A stretch of 64,000 nucleotides of DNA, taken from assembly GCA_018105865.1 (NCBI GenBank), contig CM030842.1, forward strand, positions 12,927,367 to 12,991,366. Direction: 5' to 3'. The notes under the pieces were generated by a model that was not told where the DNA came from, did no database searches, and saw only the letters and a program-made list of their open reading frames with translations. Made by a program: the position numbers and the translations under genes. Of the stretch, positions 12,135 through 24,500 are shown one piece after another; the stretch's first letter is position 1; each line of letters starts with the position of its first letter. The stretch is from Metaphire vulgaris. Lineage: Eukaryota > Annelida > Clitellata > Crassiclitellata > Megascolecidae.

Positions 12135-12660
12135 TTTGCTAAAAATGGGTAGGCCTATGCGATGGGCAAATTTCCCCCAAAAGAACGATAGTGAGCAGAG
12201 AGAAGAATGTAATAATAAGACTTTACAAGACATTTTTTTTAGATTGTTGGCCATTCCTGAAGAAAGACATAGAGACCTTATGCAACACAGAGCAACAAAG
12301 ATGATCAAGGGATATCACAAACTAACCAAAGGCTAAATCACTGTGGAACAACCAAAAAAAGAAGAGAGAGAGGGGATTTGATCCCCATACAAAATACTAA
12401 CAAACAAAGTGGAAATGCCAAAGGAAAGATTTTTTACAAAAGCAGTATGATCCCCACAATGTTCAAGAAACGGGTTGGGAGAATAAACAGCATTTTTTTA
12501 GTGCAAGAGTGGTGGACAGATGGAATGAACTGGATGAGGGGATAGTAACAAACTGTAAACGAGTTCAAAATAAACCTCAGTAGTTTAGGATATTAGATTG
12601 GATGGGAGCAACAGTGGTTCTCAGGGCAGTCCCTACTGAACCACTTTAAACGATGGGCGA
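12135..12660 (+). mobile_element. LINE reverse-transcriptase C-terminal fragment
   Basis: Frames include RHRDLMQHRATKMIKG and a later stretch with TTTTTTAGTGCAAGAGTGG that is nearly identical to 58690-58860, where it reads FFSARVVDRWNELDEG. This is the end of a CR1/L2-like reverse transcriptase. Stops and shifts make it dead. Confidence 0.65.
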
Positions 12661-12938
12661 CATGATGCTGCCTCAGATGCACCGACTGGCAAAAAAACTG
12701 ACAAGACATCTGCGTCAATCCATGCTTGCTCTGCATTAATGTTAAATGATAGTTGCTTAAATTCAGTTGCAGATTTTCAAGTGTTGCAACTTGCAGTTGC
12801 GATATTACATTTATGGTTTAATTTAAATAAATGGTGTGTGACAATGTATACAAATAATATTAAAAGTTAGAGCAAAGTACTGTGTATTGAACCATGCATT
12901 TCTCATGCCCCCCTGCTCGTCATGTTCCTCCCACTGCT

Positions 12939-13124
12939 CAGTGGCGGCTCCACCGGGGGGCCAGAGGGCCCGTGCCCCTCTATTGAGAGCCTGGCCTCCC
13001 AGTGGCCCCCAGTTGGGACCCTATGCTTAATGCTACATACATTAAACAACAAATGGTTGGCCCCCATGATTAGAAGTTGCCACCCCACCGGCCCCCCACT
13101 TGCCAAATCCTAGAGCCGCCACTG
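12939..13124. mobile_element. hAT-like MITE, CAGTGGCGGCTCC family
   Basis: Perfect 8-bp target duplication CCACTGCT at 12931-12938 and 13125-13132. Ends CAGTGGCGGCTCC and TAGAGCCGCCACTG. Related copies are at 26698, 34955, 45423 and 47965. Confidence 0.9.
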
Positions 13125-13607
13125 CCACTGCTCGCCATGTTCTCCCCATGTTCCCCCACTGCTCCGGGTAACAAATCGCACCCGGATGATGGTGGTTCAT
13201 GATACCAACGGAAACGCGGGGGAAAACAACTGTGAAGGCCGACGATATGAAAAGTAAAAGAGCTACATTCAGCAAACGACCTATTTAATCAATCAATCAA
13301 TCAAGGATTTTTCCCCAAACAAAAACCATTACATATTATTTCCAGTGTTGGAGTTCCCGAGGGTTGGGGGGATTGACCCCCCCCCCAGCTAACTTGCTAA
13401 CTTTGCACTGATCAAAGATTTTCGCATTACATATTGACTGCCAGCTGTTGGTTGCAGTTTTTCCAGTGAATTTTAGTCTAATGAAAAGCTCAACCCCTCC
13501 CCGCTCAAATTTCACAACTCCATAAATTTAGTTTTAATTCCTATTTCCTTATTAAATCAAATTTAAAATTCGAAAAGAAGACAAATAGTTTTAACTTTTA
13601 ATATATA

Positions 13608-13613
13608 TTTATT
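13608..13613 (-). promoter_or_regulatory. likely poly(A) signal of GGY gene 1
   Basis: AATAAA on the minus strand about 600 bp after the stop, just beyond the conserved 3' block. The same motif in similar surroundings lies at 41455-41460 for gene 2. Confidence 0.5.
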
Positions 13614-13683
13614 TAAGAAAAGCAATAAATTCGACACCAAAAAGGGTCGTAGGTCAGAATCATCAACTGATTCAATCATCAAC

Positions 13684-13922
13684 ACATATCGCCACTTCTA
13701 AGAAGTTATATATTACAAGGACTTAGGCTAATTTTACAGTTCTGTCTCTTAAGTGCCTTGCATTTTAAATCGAGAACAGCAATTACTAAAATAACGTCAT
13801 TTGATTTGGAATAATTGTTGCTCCGTCATAGACTTTCGTGGCGTTTAGTTATGCGATCAGTGATAACGTTGCGAAATATGCCTCACATCAGCCCAGGTCA
13901 GACTTCGACGAGATTCCTTCTT
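13684..13922 (-). other. conserved 3' UTR block of GGY gene 1
   Basis: Aligns with 41538-41786. The core 13768-13872 differs from 41621-41725 at only three of 105 positions without gaps. It contains no long frame. It lies between the stop codon and the likely poly(A) signal, so it is probably transcribed. Confidence 0.75.
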
Positions 13923-14211
13923 TTATTACTTTCTCCGGCATGACATTGACTGTTATCTCTAGTTCATGAAGACGCGGATATTGACAAGCCTAAGCTACAA
14001 TAACGATCAATGGACAGTTTAATGCACTTGATTAGAAATATTATAATTCGAAAGATACAATGTAAAAATATGGATGCATGATATAGATCTCGTATAAACC
14101 CTGCGTCTACTAGCCCTGTCAAACGTTCAAGTGAATAGGGAAATAAAATCATATTACCAAAAACTTCGCAAGAGTCGTTGACTCTATAAGTTGTCTACCT
14201 TTGATTATCTG

Positions 14212-14466
14212 CTAGTGTCCACCATGTCCATAGCCTCCATATCCTCCATAGCCACCTCCATATCCTCCATAGCCACCTCCATATCCTCCATAGCCACCTC
14301 CATAACCGCCGTATCCACCGTAGCCTCCTTGCCCACCATAGCCTCCGTACCCTCCGTATCCACCATAACCCCCATACCCTCCGTATCCACCGTACCCTCC
14401 GTATCCTCCAGACATCACGCTAACGACCGCAGCGGCTAAGAAGATTGCAACGAACAACAGCTTCAT
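14212..14466 (-). CDS. secreted glycine-tyrosine (GGY) repeat protein 1
   Basis: Single-exon frame of 84 codons. The N-terminus MKLLFVAIFLAAAVVSVMS is a signal peptide ending at Ser-Gly. The rest is almost pure Gly-Gly-Tyr repeat with a few Gln and His, ending YGHGGH. A TATAAATA box lies 82-89 bp upstream. The closest relative is the gene at 42386-42640. Such proteins occur in invertebrate secretions, cuticle or shell matrix, adhesives and glycine-rich antimicrobial peptides; the sequence does not say which. A repeat-shadow frame exists on the other strand, but the signal peptide, promoter and paralogue decide for this strand. Confidence 0.85.
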   Translation of the reverse strand: MKLLFVAIFLAAAVVSVMSGGYGGYGGYGGYGGYGGYGGYGGYGGQGGYGGYGGYGGGYGGYGGGYGGYGGGYGGYGGYGHGGH

Positions 14467-14547
14467 ATTTCGATGTTGAGCAGATGAAACGGACCAGAAA
14501 CACTTCGAGATTCTTGCTCTGATACCATCTCAGCAATTCTTAACTTG

Positions 14548-14555
14548 TATTTATA
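14548..14555 (-). promoter_or_regulatory. TATA box of GGY gene 1
   Basis: TATAAATA on the minus strand, at nearly the same distance from the ATG (about 85 bp) as in GGY gene 2. Confidence 0.65.
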
Positions 14556-14964
14556 CTCTTCTGCGAATGCCAGGATGTATGTGCCAACACGTAGCAATAG
14601 ATGCATTCCGACGCCATAGTAGGCTATGTCCATAACTGTTTTACGATTCTTTTGTGTCTCGAGGCTAATTTCTTACTTCCTTTGCGCACGTTTTGTTCGC
14701 GACTTCCGGTTAACATTCTCAGTAATAAAACCTCTGAACACATTTGCATTGCATCGATGTAATGTAAATCGTGAGCCTGTGCAATTATCGTGAAACTTTG
14801 AAATGTTTCGATTTTTGTCTCCAGTGCATTTCTTTAAACTTAATGAAATGTTTCGATTTTGTGTCTAAATAAACAGATGATGCATTTCCGAAATTGACGT
14901 TGCCTAAAAGCTGTTTTCAATGAGATCTCCGCAAATAAACAGACAGACTTTGAGAAATTATATA

Positions 14965-15000
14965 TAGACTAGCTGTTAACCCGTGAATGGGTGAAAGCAA
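14965..15000 (-). mobile_element. Helitron-type 3' terminus
   Basis: On the minus strand an ACCC...GGGT hairpin is followed by TTAACAGCTAG and then T. A short hairpin about 10 nt before a CTAG end is the Helitron 3' signature. Related ends are at 16723 and 54836. Confidence 0.55.
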
Positions 15001-15059
15001 CTATTGGCAGTCGACAAGGAGACCCGATTTCATTGAGTGAGACCTTTGTTATTCATTGC

Positions 15060-15660
15060 CATCTTAGAAATCATTATGGAAAAAATGGAGGCCAAAACAC
15101 AAGGAGGTGTAATGATTCAGGGACAGCAAATCAAAGACCTACGATTTGCTGAGTGACATTGATCTAATGGCTGAGAGTGAAAGACCTAAACGTCGCAAAG
15201 CTGATGATGTTGATGGTGAAATGATGATTGATCAGTTTATTTACTTAGGAAGTCTAATAACCGAAGATAATGACTGCAGCAAGGAGATAAGAAGACGGAT
15301 TGGAATTGCAAGCAGTACTTTTGCATTTTGATCTGGAAAAGTAAAAACATTTGACATTAAATTGTTGCCTATATCTACCCTACTGTATGCGATGGACATG
15401 AAGAAACAAGACAGATTAAAACTGAACGCATCAAATGAAATGATCTAAAAATAAGTTATAAAGATATGATCAAAAATGATACTATTCAAAAGACCTAAAC
15501 AGAAGATCAAAGAAAATTATCGATATTTGGACACATCTGCAATGGGCAGGTCAAATGGTATGAGAAAAAGAGGAAGACCAAAGAGAAGATGGATCGATGA
15601 CTTCTTGAATGGACTGGAACCCATGGGCGAGCACTCTTACACCGTTGGCTCAAAATGATG
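15060..15660 (+). mobile_element. RTE-type LINE reverse-transcriptase C-terminal fragment
   Basis: Frames read SDIDLMAESERPKRRK, then FIYLGSLITEDNDCSKEIRR and later KRGRPKRRWIDDFLNGL. This order (YLGS...TEDG, then GRPRRRW.DD) is typical of RTE-like elements. A similar fragment lies at 29770-30360. Frameshifts are present. Confidence 0.7.
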
Positions 15661-16640
15661 ATGATGATGTTAACCCGGACGGGGACAACAGTGGCTATCT
15701 CCTTCCCCCGATATTTTGCAAAAGCTCGTATTATTACATATAACAATTTTTAAATGTGAAAATGTAAAGTGAATGCGTAGATTATCATTAAAAAAATTTC
15801 CTATGTGCTCACTGGGTGGTCTTGTCCCCCTTTCCACCACAGGGGCTGCACACCATAACGGAACCTACGACTACGGTTTGAGCTTACGATTCCATTGGGA
15901 TTTGGTCTCCCACGGGGAATGCACCCTCCAGTGTTACCTACTGCCCCTTTTGGGCATACGGTTCCTTTTGGGCTTACGGACCCAAAGGGGCGTTGTATCC
16001 CACGGAGGGCTGGGACTTTTCTCCCCGGGGCTGTGCCCCCAGTGGAGGATACAGCTCCCACGGGGTGCTGGAGTTAGGTCTCCCACGGGAGGCTGCGCTC
16101 CCAGTAAGGCCTACGGCCTCACATGGGGCTGCGCCCCCCCAATAGGACCTGCGGCCCCACATGTGGGGCTACGCCATTCGGGAGGTTGCGCCTCCACATG
16201 TGGGTCTGCGCCCTACGGGAGACTGCGCCCCCACTAAGGCCTACGGCCTCACATGGGGGCTGCGCCCCAGTAGGACCTGCGGCCCCACACGTATAGCTGC
16301 GCCTCAGTGGGGCTTACGGCCTCCCTCGGGGCTTGGGCTTGGTCTCCGACGGGAGGATGCGGCCCAGTAAAGCATACGGCCCCACGTCGGTTGGTGTTTG
16401 GTATACGACGGGAAGCTGCCCCCCTTCCAGTAGGGTCTACAGGCTACGCCCTACGGCGCCACACGGGGTACTGCGCCGCCAGTGGTGCCGTACAACGTGC
16501 AGGCAATCAGGACGATTCGTTAATCTGCAATGAATACGCAGCGTCAAACTCTCCTTCGATAATAAAGTTTCGTTGTCAATGTCAACAACGTTCTCCAACA
16601 TCTGCCGTGTATCGTGACCGGCAGACAGACAAAGAAAATT
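15660..16640. mobile_element. Helitron-like unit with GC-rich minisatellite, copy 1
   Basis: From about 15669 (TTAACCCGGACGGGG) the sequence matches the start of copy 2 at 16740. From 15820 to 16490 it is a degenerate minisatellite built from GGTCTCCCACGGG, GGCTGCGCCCCC and GGCCTACGGCC phrases. Long frames here on both strands are by-products of the repeat. Confidence 0.5.
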
Positions 16641-16683
16641 TTATATATATAGATATATATTATATATACTGTATACAGTATAT

Positions 16684-16688
16684 ATATA

Positions 16689-16722
<34 letters not shown>
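16684..16722. repeat. (TA)n microsatellite
   Basis: TA tract next to the Helitron-type terminus at 16723. Confidence 0.9.
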
Positions 16723-16724
<2 letters not shown>

Positions 16725-17330
16725 AGCAGTTAATCCGTCAAAAATGACGGGGGATGATTGACTATTTCCTACTCTGATCTATTGCAGAAGTTCATATTAG
16801 GCCTATCACAATAGGTCATTGGTATCACTATTTTTTTCAATCTGAAAATGTAAAGTGGATACCTAGTTATCATTTGAAGTGTTTTCCTACGCCCCTACTG
16901 CGAGGTCTTGGTTCCACCACAGGGGGCTGCATCCCAGAACGGACCCTACGACTCCGGTGATGGGCTTGGTCTCCCAGGGGACCGTGCTCCCAGTGGGGTA
17001 TATGACCACTTTTGTGCCAACGGTCTCAAAGAGGCCTGGTCCCCCAAGGGGATGCTCCCCATTTAGGCCTAAAGCGCGAAAGGGGCCTTTGGGCCAACGA
17101 CCCCGACGCCTTTTCCACGGGCCAACACTCCCCAGTGGGCCTACTTGGTCTCCCACCACGAGAGGATGCGCTCCCCGGTGAGGCCTACGGCCACAAAGGG
17201 ATTGGCCTACCACGGGGCAGCGGGGGAAGGAGAGGGGAAGGCAACGTCCAGTCCAGGTAAGCAGGACGCGTCGTGAAGCTCCGTCCATTGTAACTTTTGA
17301 TTGTCTATAGCAACGATGTCGTCCAACAGC
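16723..17330 (-). mobile_element. Helitron-like unit with GC-rich minisatellite, copy 2
   Basis: On the minus strand its 3' end has the perfect hairpin CCGTCATTTTTGACGG followed by ATTAACTGCTAG, a clear Helitron terminus beside a TA tract. The interior (16900-17230) carries the same GC-rich phrases as copy 1. The far end (GTCGTCCAACAGCG) resembles 16590-16610 in copy 1. Confidence 0.6.
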
Positions 17331-18120
17331 GATTATAATATGTTTAGAATAGCCTACGGTAAAGCGTGACTCACAGATATAGGGAATTATTGTACAAGAT
17401 TGCAAAGTTAGTCGAGATAATTATGCTCAATATTCGCAAAATTATGTTTAATTATACCTCTCATCATGCACTTATTTGGATCATTGGATGGGATTTGTTT
17501 TTATTATAAATATAATTAACAAAGATAGTTTCTATATGGTGGCTCATTCAGATGAACATCACATGTAGCTCGAGGAGGAGTTGACGATGAGTTGGCACAA
17601 CGAACACAAATGTGTCACAAATACTGTACAGGAATCAAAAGCAGCAGCTGTCCCTGTGACTTTAACGACAATTACCGATGCAGCCTAACTCCTCGCTTCA
17701 CTGGAAAGCATACAATACAAATTATTTGAGCCAATGACCCATGTACATCATCCTTTTTTTATAATTTAGCACATGCCTATCAGTATGCTACTGATTCACT
17801 GTACTTTCGGATATATTGACCATCATTGCCTTGATGATCATTAAGTTTTGTCTTTCCCATAGATATTTTAATTTTAAAGAAAGTTTAACTGCCTAAGAAT
17901 AAGCAGCTACTACTAAGCATCTGTATTACATCACAAAATGTTATATCCCCCCGTCAACTATGACACATAAAGTGGCATAAAGGCCACCTGCAACACATTA
18001 TAAATTAACCAGACGTAGGTTGTTATGGAATAGCATATACTCACAAAACCGTAAATGCTTTTGTGAAAAGTAATTGCAGCAAGTAGTCTAAATAAATAAA
18101 ATATCTTGATTTATGTTGGG
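17330..18120. other. no gene recognised
   Basis: AT-rich, apparently single-copy sequence. No exon with splice sites or recognisable protein was seen. Confidence 0.5.
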
Positions 18121-18127
18121 TGTTAAG

Positions 18128-18289
18128 CAGTGTTTATTCTAGCCACGTAGACATTGGGGGGAGTTTAACATTTTTGTGGGAGAACAGACATTGGGGAGGT
18201 CATACTACTTGCCAAAATGTAAAAAAAAAATTGGAGGGGGAATTTCAAACTTTGGGGGATTCCCCAGAGAAGGTCTAGAATAAACACTG
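18128..18289. mobile_element. hAT-like MITE, CAGTGTTTATTCTAG family
   Basis: Perfect 8-bp target duplication GTGTTAAG at 18120-18127 and 18290-18297. Ends CAGTGTTTATTCTAG and TCTAGAATAAACACTG. Confidence 0.9.
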
Positions 18290-18386
18290 GTGTTAAGTCC
18301 AGTCCATTCAAGAATATCGTCAAATCATATTCTCTTATAGCAATCATTGTAATTACTGATTTTTGCAAGGGCAAGAGAACTGGTAT

Positions 18387-18579
18387 CAGTGTTTAATCTA
18401 GACTCCTGGACTCCGGAAGAAAACTGAAAAAACCGGAGGGGGGAATTGACAAGCCGGGGGAATTCTGCTAGGAAGCTGCTGTTAGTCCATGTAGTATGCC
18501 AAAATTTCCGGGGGGAATTTGAAATTTCCGGGGGAGAAAAGGGCAATTTTCCCCCGGAAACGGTCTAGATTAAACACTG
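18387..18579. mobile_element. hAT-like MITE, CAGTGTTTAATCTAG subfamily
   Basis: Ends CAGTGTTTAATCTAGA and TCTAGATTAAACACTG. Target duplication ACTGGTAT/ACTGGTAA (7 of 8). CCGG-rich interior shared with 32568-32764. Confidence 0.85.
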
Positions 18580-18689
18580 ACTGGTAATACAGTCAATATG
18601 ACTAACTAAAGAATTTCTACAGCGCCATTTTGGTAATGCACTTGGCATCAGTCGACGGTCGCATCTTTGTAGACTCCCTCACTGCCAGA

Positions 18690-18870
18690 CAGGGATATTT
18701 TTACATCCTCTAACACTCCCAACAACCCCCTTCCCAATTTGAGACCGACACCTCCAACACGCCCAATCTCAGCTATGGGATTACCTTTTTTCTTGTCGGA
18801 TTTTTTTGACAGAGGACCCCCAGAATTTACCGACAACCCCCAAATTGACAATCCGAGAAATATAACCCTG
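18690..18870. mobile_element. hAT-like MITE, CAGGGATATTTTTACA family
   Basis: Perfect 8-bp target duplication CTGCCAGA at 18682-18689 and 18871-18878. Right end GAGAAATATAACCCTG. Related to 46147-46376. Confidence 0.8.
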
Positions 18871-18912
18871 CTGCCAGATCCGATCGATGACAGTCCGACA
18901 TTGCAGTGGGGC

Positions 18913-19155
18913 CAGTGGCGTAAACCTGGCGTCAACATTGGGGGGGAGATAAAATCTTTCATAAAGTAAGTCATGTCAGACCCCATTTTCATCCCCAAAA
19001 AGTCTTGACGAGCAAAAAAAAGGTCATCCACAATGAGTGATTTTACCAGATTTTACCATAAGGCACAAAACATTGGTGGATAATTGATACTCTGTCTCCC
19101 TCTTACTAATTATTGGGAGCCGTCCCCCGCCGTCCCCCCGTGTTTAACGCCCATG
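18913..19155. mobile_element. hAT-like MITE, CAGTGGCGTAAAC
   Basis: Ends CAGTGGCGTAAAC and TTTAACGCCCATG. Target duplication AGTGGGGC/AGTGTGGC (7 of 8). Shared motif TTGACGAGCAAAAAAAAGGT at 19005-19029. Confidence 0.75.
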
Positions 19156-19159
19156 AGTG

Positions 19160-20860
19160 TGGCAACATAATCATATGCCGAACAAATGCTGAGCCCACTT
19201 CAAATCAAAGGAATGGATCGGTCCCTATATAGATCGCCATCTCTGAACCGAAAAAATGGATTTTCAAAAGAAGAAATTTCAAAAAGAGCATGTATTGAGA
19301 TTGAAAAATGTGTTAACTGGTAGATCAAAATATTGAAATATTGGGGGCCCAACAAGTGCTGGACTCCCTGCCCTAATTAGTGGGTCTGGGCTCGGCTCCG
19401 GGCCCTCTATGGATTGACACCCATGAACACTGTCACTGCAGTTTGTGAACACGATTAGCAGCGAGATCAACTATCTGAAGTCCTAGATTTCAACATTTTA
19501 ATTAAACATTTCACTCACTGCTCTTCCTTATTGCTCATCAAACATCACCAGATGCAGGGTTCGGGTGCTAAAAATACTGTAAAACTTAATCACCCCATTG
19601 GCCATCGGGCCTTTTTGGCTGAGAATAAACTGAAGATGGAACATCTTATCAGGATCAAGAGAGTTCGTTTAAAAAACAATCACACGAGTCTACAGTAGGC
19701 CTACTGTATATTTTACAGCATCTGTGCCCTGAGGTCAAGACCAGGATTATCCACGTTCGGTACTATGTTATCAGCGGTGCGCACTTTCACAGATATCAGC
19801 GACGGCTTGCATTCTCACGACTATACCCCTACAAATGAATGCGAACTGGTCTATCTATAAAGACTCTTCCGTTGAAAGACGATGGGCGCCTGGCTGCTTC
19901 TCTCTCAACCGGCTTCACACAGTGACATAAGGAAGTTCATTTTATGGCGAACGGACGGACGAATTTAGGACGAATATAGGACGAACTTCTTTTTAACCGC
20001 GACGCAGTAGGCCTATTTTTAGGCAGTGGTTAAATTATACTTTTTCAGAGGTGTCGGATCTTCTTATTTTCCCTCCGGCCACGAAATTTCTTCGCAACTT
20101 TTTTTATTCATTTTAAACGAACATTTAGAGTAACTGTTACAGTTCACGTTTTCTTTCATTTCCCGTGCATGCAAAGTGCTAGAGTAAACAATAAAAGATC
20201 ACGATGAATAAAAAGTACGCTCCGGATCTCTTGCCAGACGTTCCGGATCAGAGAACCGGCAAGATCCGACTCAATTTAACCCCTGATTTTAGGATCTGTT
20301 AATGTACGGTGTCAATTAGCGGGCCACGGGGGGGCACAGCGGGCAGGACCCCCTATGCGGACTGCAACCAGTCGAGGGATTTGTACAAAAAGTCGAAAAC
20401 ATTTTCGTGGGAGTACGGGTAGAGTGAGTGTTGACAGATTCGGTAACGATTACGCATGCACTTAGTCTAGTTGCAATACAGTCTTTGGCCTTCAGTAACA
20501 AACAGTCAAAGTCCTTGCAGTAGCCTATGTATGCACCAAAGCTCACAGACCAACTCTCACAGTCTTGAACTCTAGTATTACTTAGCCTAAGGCTTATGGG
20601 GCATGGGCTCCGCCACAGGCCCAACTGGGGGAGTTCACGACACTCCCAAAGCCATAGCACCGCAACGGCAGCCACTGTCTCTTAGCTTAGTCACAAGGGG
20701 TGCAGGATCGGGGTCCCTATGCAAGCTTAGACAAGGTCGTCAGATTCGTGCAAGATCTGTGAAAAATGGCATCATTGGAGTAGGTTGTTTACCGATATGC
20801 TGTCATAATATAGTCTGAAAATATGCTCCAAATTGAAAGATTTGAATCTAATATTATTAT
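19160..20860. other. no gene recognised
   Basis: Mixed sequence without recognised exons. Frames around 20316-20675 show no family resemblance and no splice context. Confidence 0.45.
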
Positions 20861-20864
20861 AAAT

Positions 20865-21153
20865 CAGCGACGGTTCCAGGATTTCTTAGTGGGGGATGAA
20901 ATGAATTCATAGGAAGTTGGTGGGGGATGAAAAGAGAAAGAAAAAATTAATAAACAGTGCTGAAAAAGGCTGGCAAAAGGAATTGTTCCCCTGTTTTACT
21001 ACACTTTTACCAAAAAATAGGTTGACAAGCAAAAGGGTCATCCGCAGTTTTCCCCGTAGTTTTACTAGACTTTATCCAAACATAGGTTTCACAGGCAAAA
21101 AAGTGCGGTGGGGGGTGCATCTCCATTCATCCCTCCACATGGAACCGCCACTG
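20865..21153. mobile_element. hAT-like MITE, CAGTGGCGGTTCC family
   Basis: Left end CAGCGACGGTTCCAGGA, right end GGAACCGCCACTG. Flanks TTATAAAT/GCCTAAAT match at 5 of 8. Contains TTGACAAGCAAAAGGGTCAT near 21022. Confidence 0.65.
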
Positions 21154-21514
21154 GCCTAAATGTTCCGGCTAGCGCTTCGCTAAATTTTTCCGCCAGTGCC
21201 CTGGCCAGAGCTCATTACGCACCACCCTCCCCGACTCCCCAGTCAGAACCTTAAATTGCATTTGCTGCACGGCTAACTTGCGCTTTATAAATGTTCGTGA
21301 TAATAATAAATGTTTGCATGTACTGCATGCAGAAGCCTTGTACCCCTCCCCATTCCGGAACCCTGGCTACACCAGCGACAGCGTAATTGACAAGTATTTA
21401 TTTTGAGCCCACACACACTCGCACACACACACACACACAGAGAGCTAGAATGCTAGAATCTTGAGAGCTATAGCACTCCATCGTTGGAGAAGGTTCGATT
21501 GAATCTAAAGGACA

Positions 21515-24500
21515 ATGCATCGAAATTACAAAGTTTCGGCATTACTGCTGTGCATTGCACAGCTGTTTGGAGGAACGACAGGAAAGGTTTCAGCCAAGAA
21601 AGACGGTAAGCGCGTCGAGTTTTTTTAAATTTATTTTAATTTTATTTTCAATTTAATCTAACTGAAGTAAAGTGAAAAAACGAAATTTCTATAGCGCTGC
21701 CCGAACGCTGCTTGGCGCAGTGCACCAGCCTATTCACGAGCGCTCAATCTTGGCAATATCCATAGTCCGTAATCCGTAGTCCGTGGTGGTCAAGTTTGTA
21801 GATTCAGACAGGCAGTCGAAGCAAAGTATTTTATGGAGGATGATAACAAGATTTGTGGAGGATAGAATGCAGGCCTAAGCTTATAGTAAGGAAGCAGACA
21901 GATAAACCCACGAATGTTGCAGAGAAATAAAAGGGGAATGTTGAGGTACACATTTTGGTGTTAGAGTCTTGCAGTTCTAATTGATTATAGAGCAGTGTTT
22001 ATTCTAGCCCTTTTTGGGAATTCCCCCCCCAAAGTTTGAAAATTCGCCCCTCCAAAAAATTCTATATGTTGCATTGGGGATGGAAATTCCCCAAAAAAAA
22101 AAAGTGTGACGAGAGGGGGTTTTTATTTTGGAGAGGGAAAAAAGAGAAGGACATGACCATATAGAAGAGCTAGTATTTGAAAGAAAAGGAAGGATGTAAT
22201 GAGCTTTTTTTTGCTCGTCACCACATTCGAGATAAAAAAATTATATCAGGATGACTTTATTTCTTCTTTGCTCGTCAAGGTTTTTGGCAGACAAACAAAC
22301 CTTCTCCTCTTCCCCAAACATTTCAAACTCCCCTCCCCCATGTCAAGGTGGCTAGAATAAACACTGATTAATTATAGAGTATCTGATATCTATCTACGAT
22401 GGTTGATGCTCTTTAGCGGAAGACATTGCTGCGAACAACAGCTACATCTCGGAGGAGCATCGCCTGTTCAAAGACCTTTTGGACGGCTATCAAGAGTCCG
22501 TGCGACCAGTCGGCAGCGCCGGGGAAGCTCTGCTCTTGGCGTTCCGCTTCTCGTTGACGGCAATAGATGGCCTGGTAGGTCTGAAATGAAATCGCTCAAT
22601 TCATCCATCCATCCATCCATCCATCCATCCATCCATCCATTCATCCATTCATCCATTCATCCATTCATCCATTCATCCATTCATCCATTCATCCATTCAT
22701 CCATTCATCCATTCATCCATTCATCCATTCATCCATTCATCCATTCATCCATCCATTCATCCATTCATCCATTCATCCATTCATCCATTCATTCATTCAT
22801 TCATTCATTCATTCATTCATTCATTCATTCATTCATTCATTCATTCATTCATTGACGATTTCTATAGCGCTGTAACAAGGCTGAGGCCCACAACAAAAGC
22901 GCTTTAGCATCTCAACTACAGTTAGTTAATGTCCGACGTCAAGATGTAGTCAGCCGTGAGCAGTGTGGTGGTATTTGTAGGGAAAGCGGAGAAACATGTT
23001 GCCAGTGCTTACCAATTTTTCCATTTTAATGTGGAAGAGGAATTGGGAGACTAGGGACCTGACAATACACCCTCACTCCCCCAGCACTATTCTGACTCTT
23101 AAATACCACTTTTGCAATTAACGTCACAGCCCCATTAAGACAACTCAAAATCCTAGTTTCATAAAAAAAGAAAGATGCATAAAAGTGGTAAGATTTGTGC
23201 AAAACAGATGAGTAGTTTTTTGAGGGGAGAGGGTAGCTTGACACGACGCCATTTTTCGGTCAAGATTTTTCACCTGAAAACATAAAAATGTCAATGTGCC
23301 CCCTCCACCCTTATTCTGGAATTCTGGTAAAGTCACTGTGTGTGTGTGTGTTCTTCCCACTGTGCAGTATATCCGCCTTTGATTACACTATGTAACATGA
23401 TTTTTGTTCCTGGCTTCTAAGTGTTATATTTCAGTTGCCTATGTATAAAGGATCTGCAAACATGGCTATATTCATCATTATATTTGCTTTCATGGGCACA
23501 GCTTACAAAAGTTGTTTATTTATACAATGGAAAAATGTGCATTTCTTCTTCTCGAGAATGAACATTATGTACTAATTGCAAATGAACAACAACAGTCAAA
23601 ATTACTTTAAAACATTCAGAAATGAGTTGCTTTTCGAGATTTGTGTCTGTACTGTCAATAGCTTTCTCAATGAAGACTTCAGACATAGTCCCCCATCACG
23701 TGTTTGTTGTACCGTCCCTGGTAACGACATTCCGAGTCCAGCATATCCTGATGAAAGCGTTCATCTTGCTTATCTGGGTAGGCTCCCAAGTTTTCCTTGA
23801 ATTTGTCAAGGTGGGCATGAAGAGTATGTACTTTCAAGGACATTTTACATCTAATTTTGGCATGGTTCTTTATGAGAGACTGGTTCAGTTTCTCATAGTT
23901 TTCAGCCTTGTGGTTGCCAAGAAAGTCATACAATACTGCAACGAAACTGTTTCAAGACCCTTTCTCCATACTATTCAGCTTCTTGGCGAATACGTCATGC
24001 TATGTGATCTTTATCTGTGGTCCGACGAAAATGCTAGCTGCGACTTTTGCCTCCGAAAGCTGTGGAAAAAGCTCTAGGAGGTATTTGAAAGCTGCGGATT
24101 CCTTGTCTTGACAAATTACTTGATGAGGCCTTACTTGATGTATGAGCATCTTTCGACGGTCTATCAGCGGCTCCCACTTGATGCTGTTCTTACCTGTGGT
24201 GAACTCGGTCAGCTGTGGCCTATCCCTTCTACGATACTAGGCCTCAGACCTCGGTGTCCCGGTTGTTCTAGAGGCAAAGATAACCCAAAGAAATTTTGTG
24301 AAACCGCCTTGCAGACCCATCAGGAATGTAACCATTTTGACCATATTGAAGTCTCCAATGACGTAACAGCCATAGTTGTCATACTTCAAGACACTCAGCA
24401 ACATCTTGACACTGGTGTGATCCTCTCTGAGGTGCAGGTGCACAAAGTGAGCCAGAGGGAGAGACAAGTGCTTGTTACCACTATGAAGTAGCATGGCTTT

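Noticed and set aside
14191..14439. Plus-strand frame over GGY gene 1
   Set aside because: Shadow of the GGY repeat; the minus strand has the signal peptide, TATA box and paralogue.
16887..17405. 172-codon minus-strand frame
   Set aside because: Lies over the GC-rich minisatellite; all frames are open there because of base composition.
20316..20675. 119-codon minus-strand frame
   Set aside because: No recognisable domain, signal peptide, splice context or paralog.
22403..22855. 150-codon frame with SIHPFIH repeats
   Set aside because: Receptor exon 2 read through its donor into an ATCC/ATTC microsatellite.
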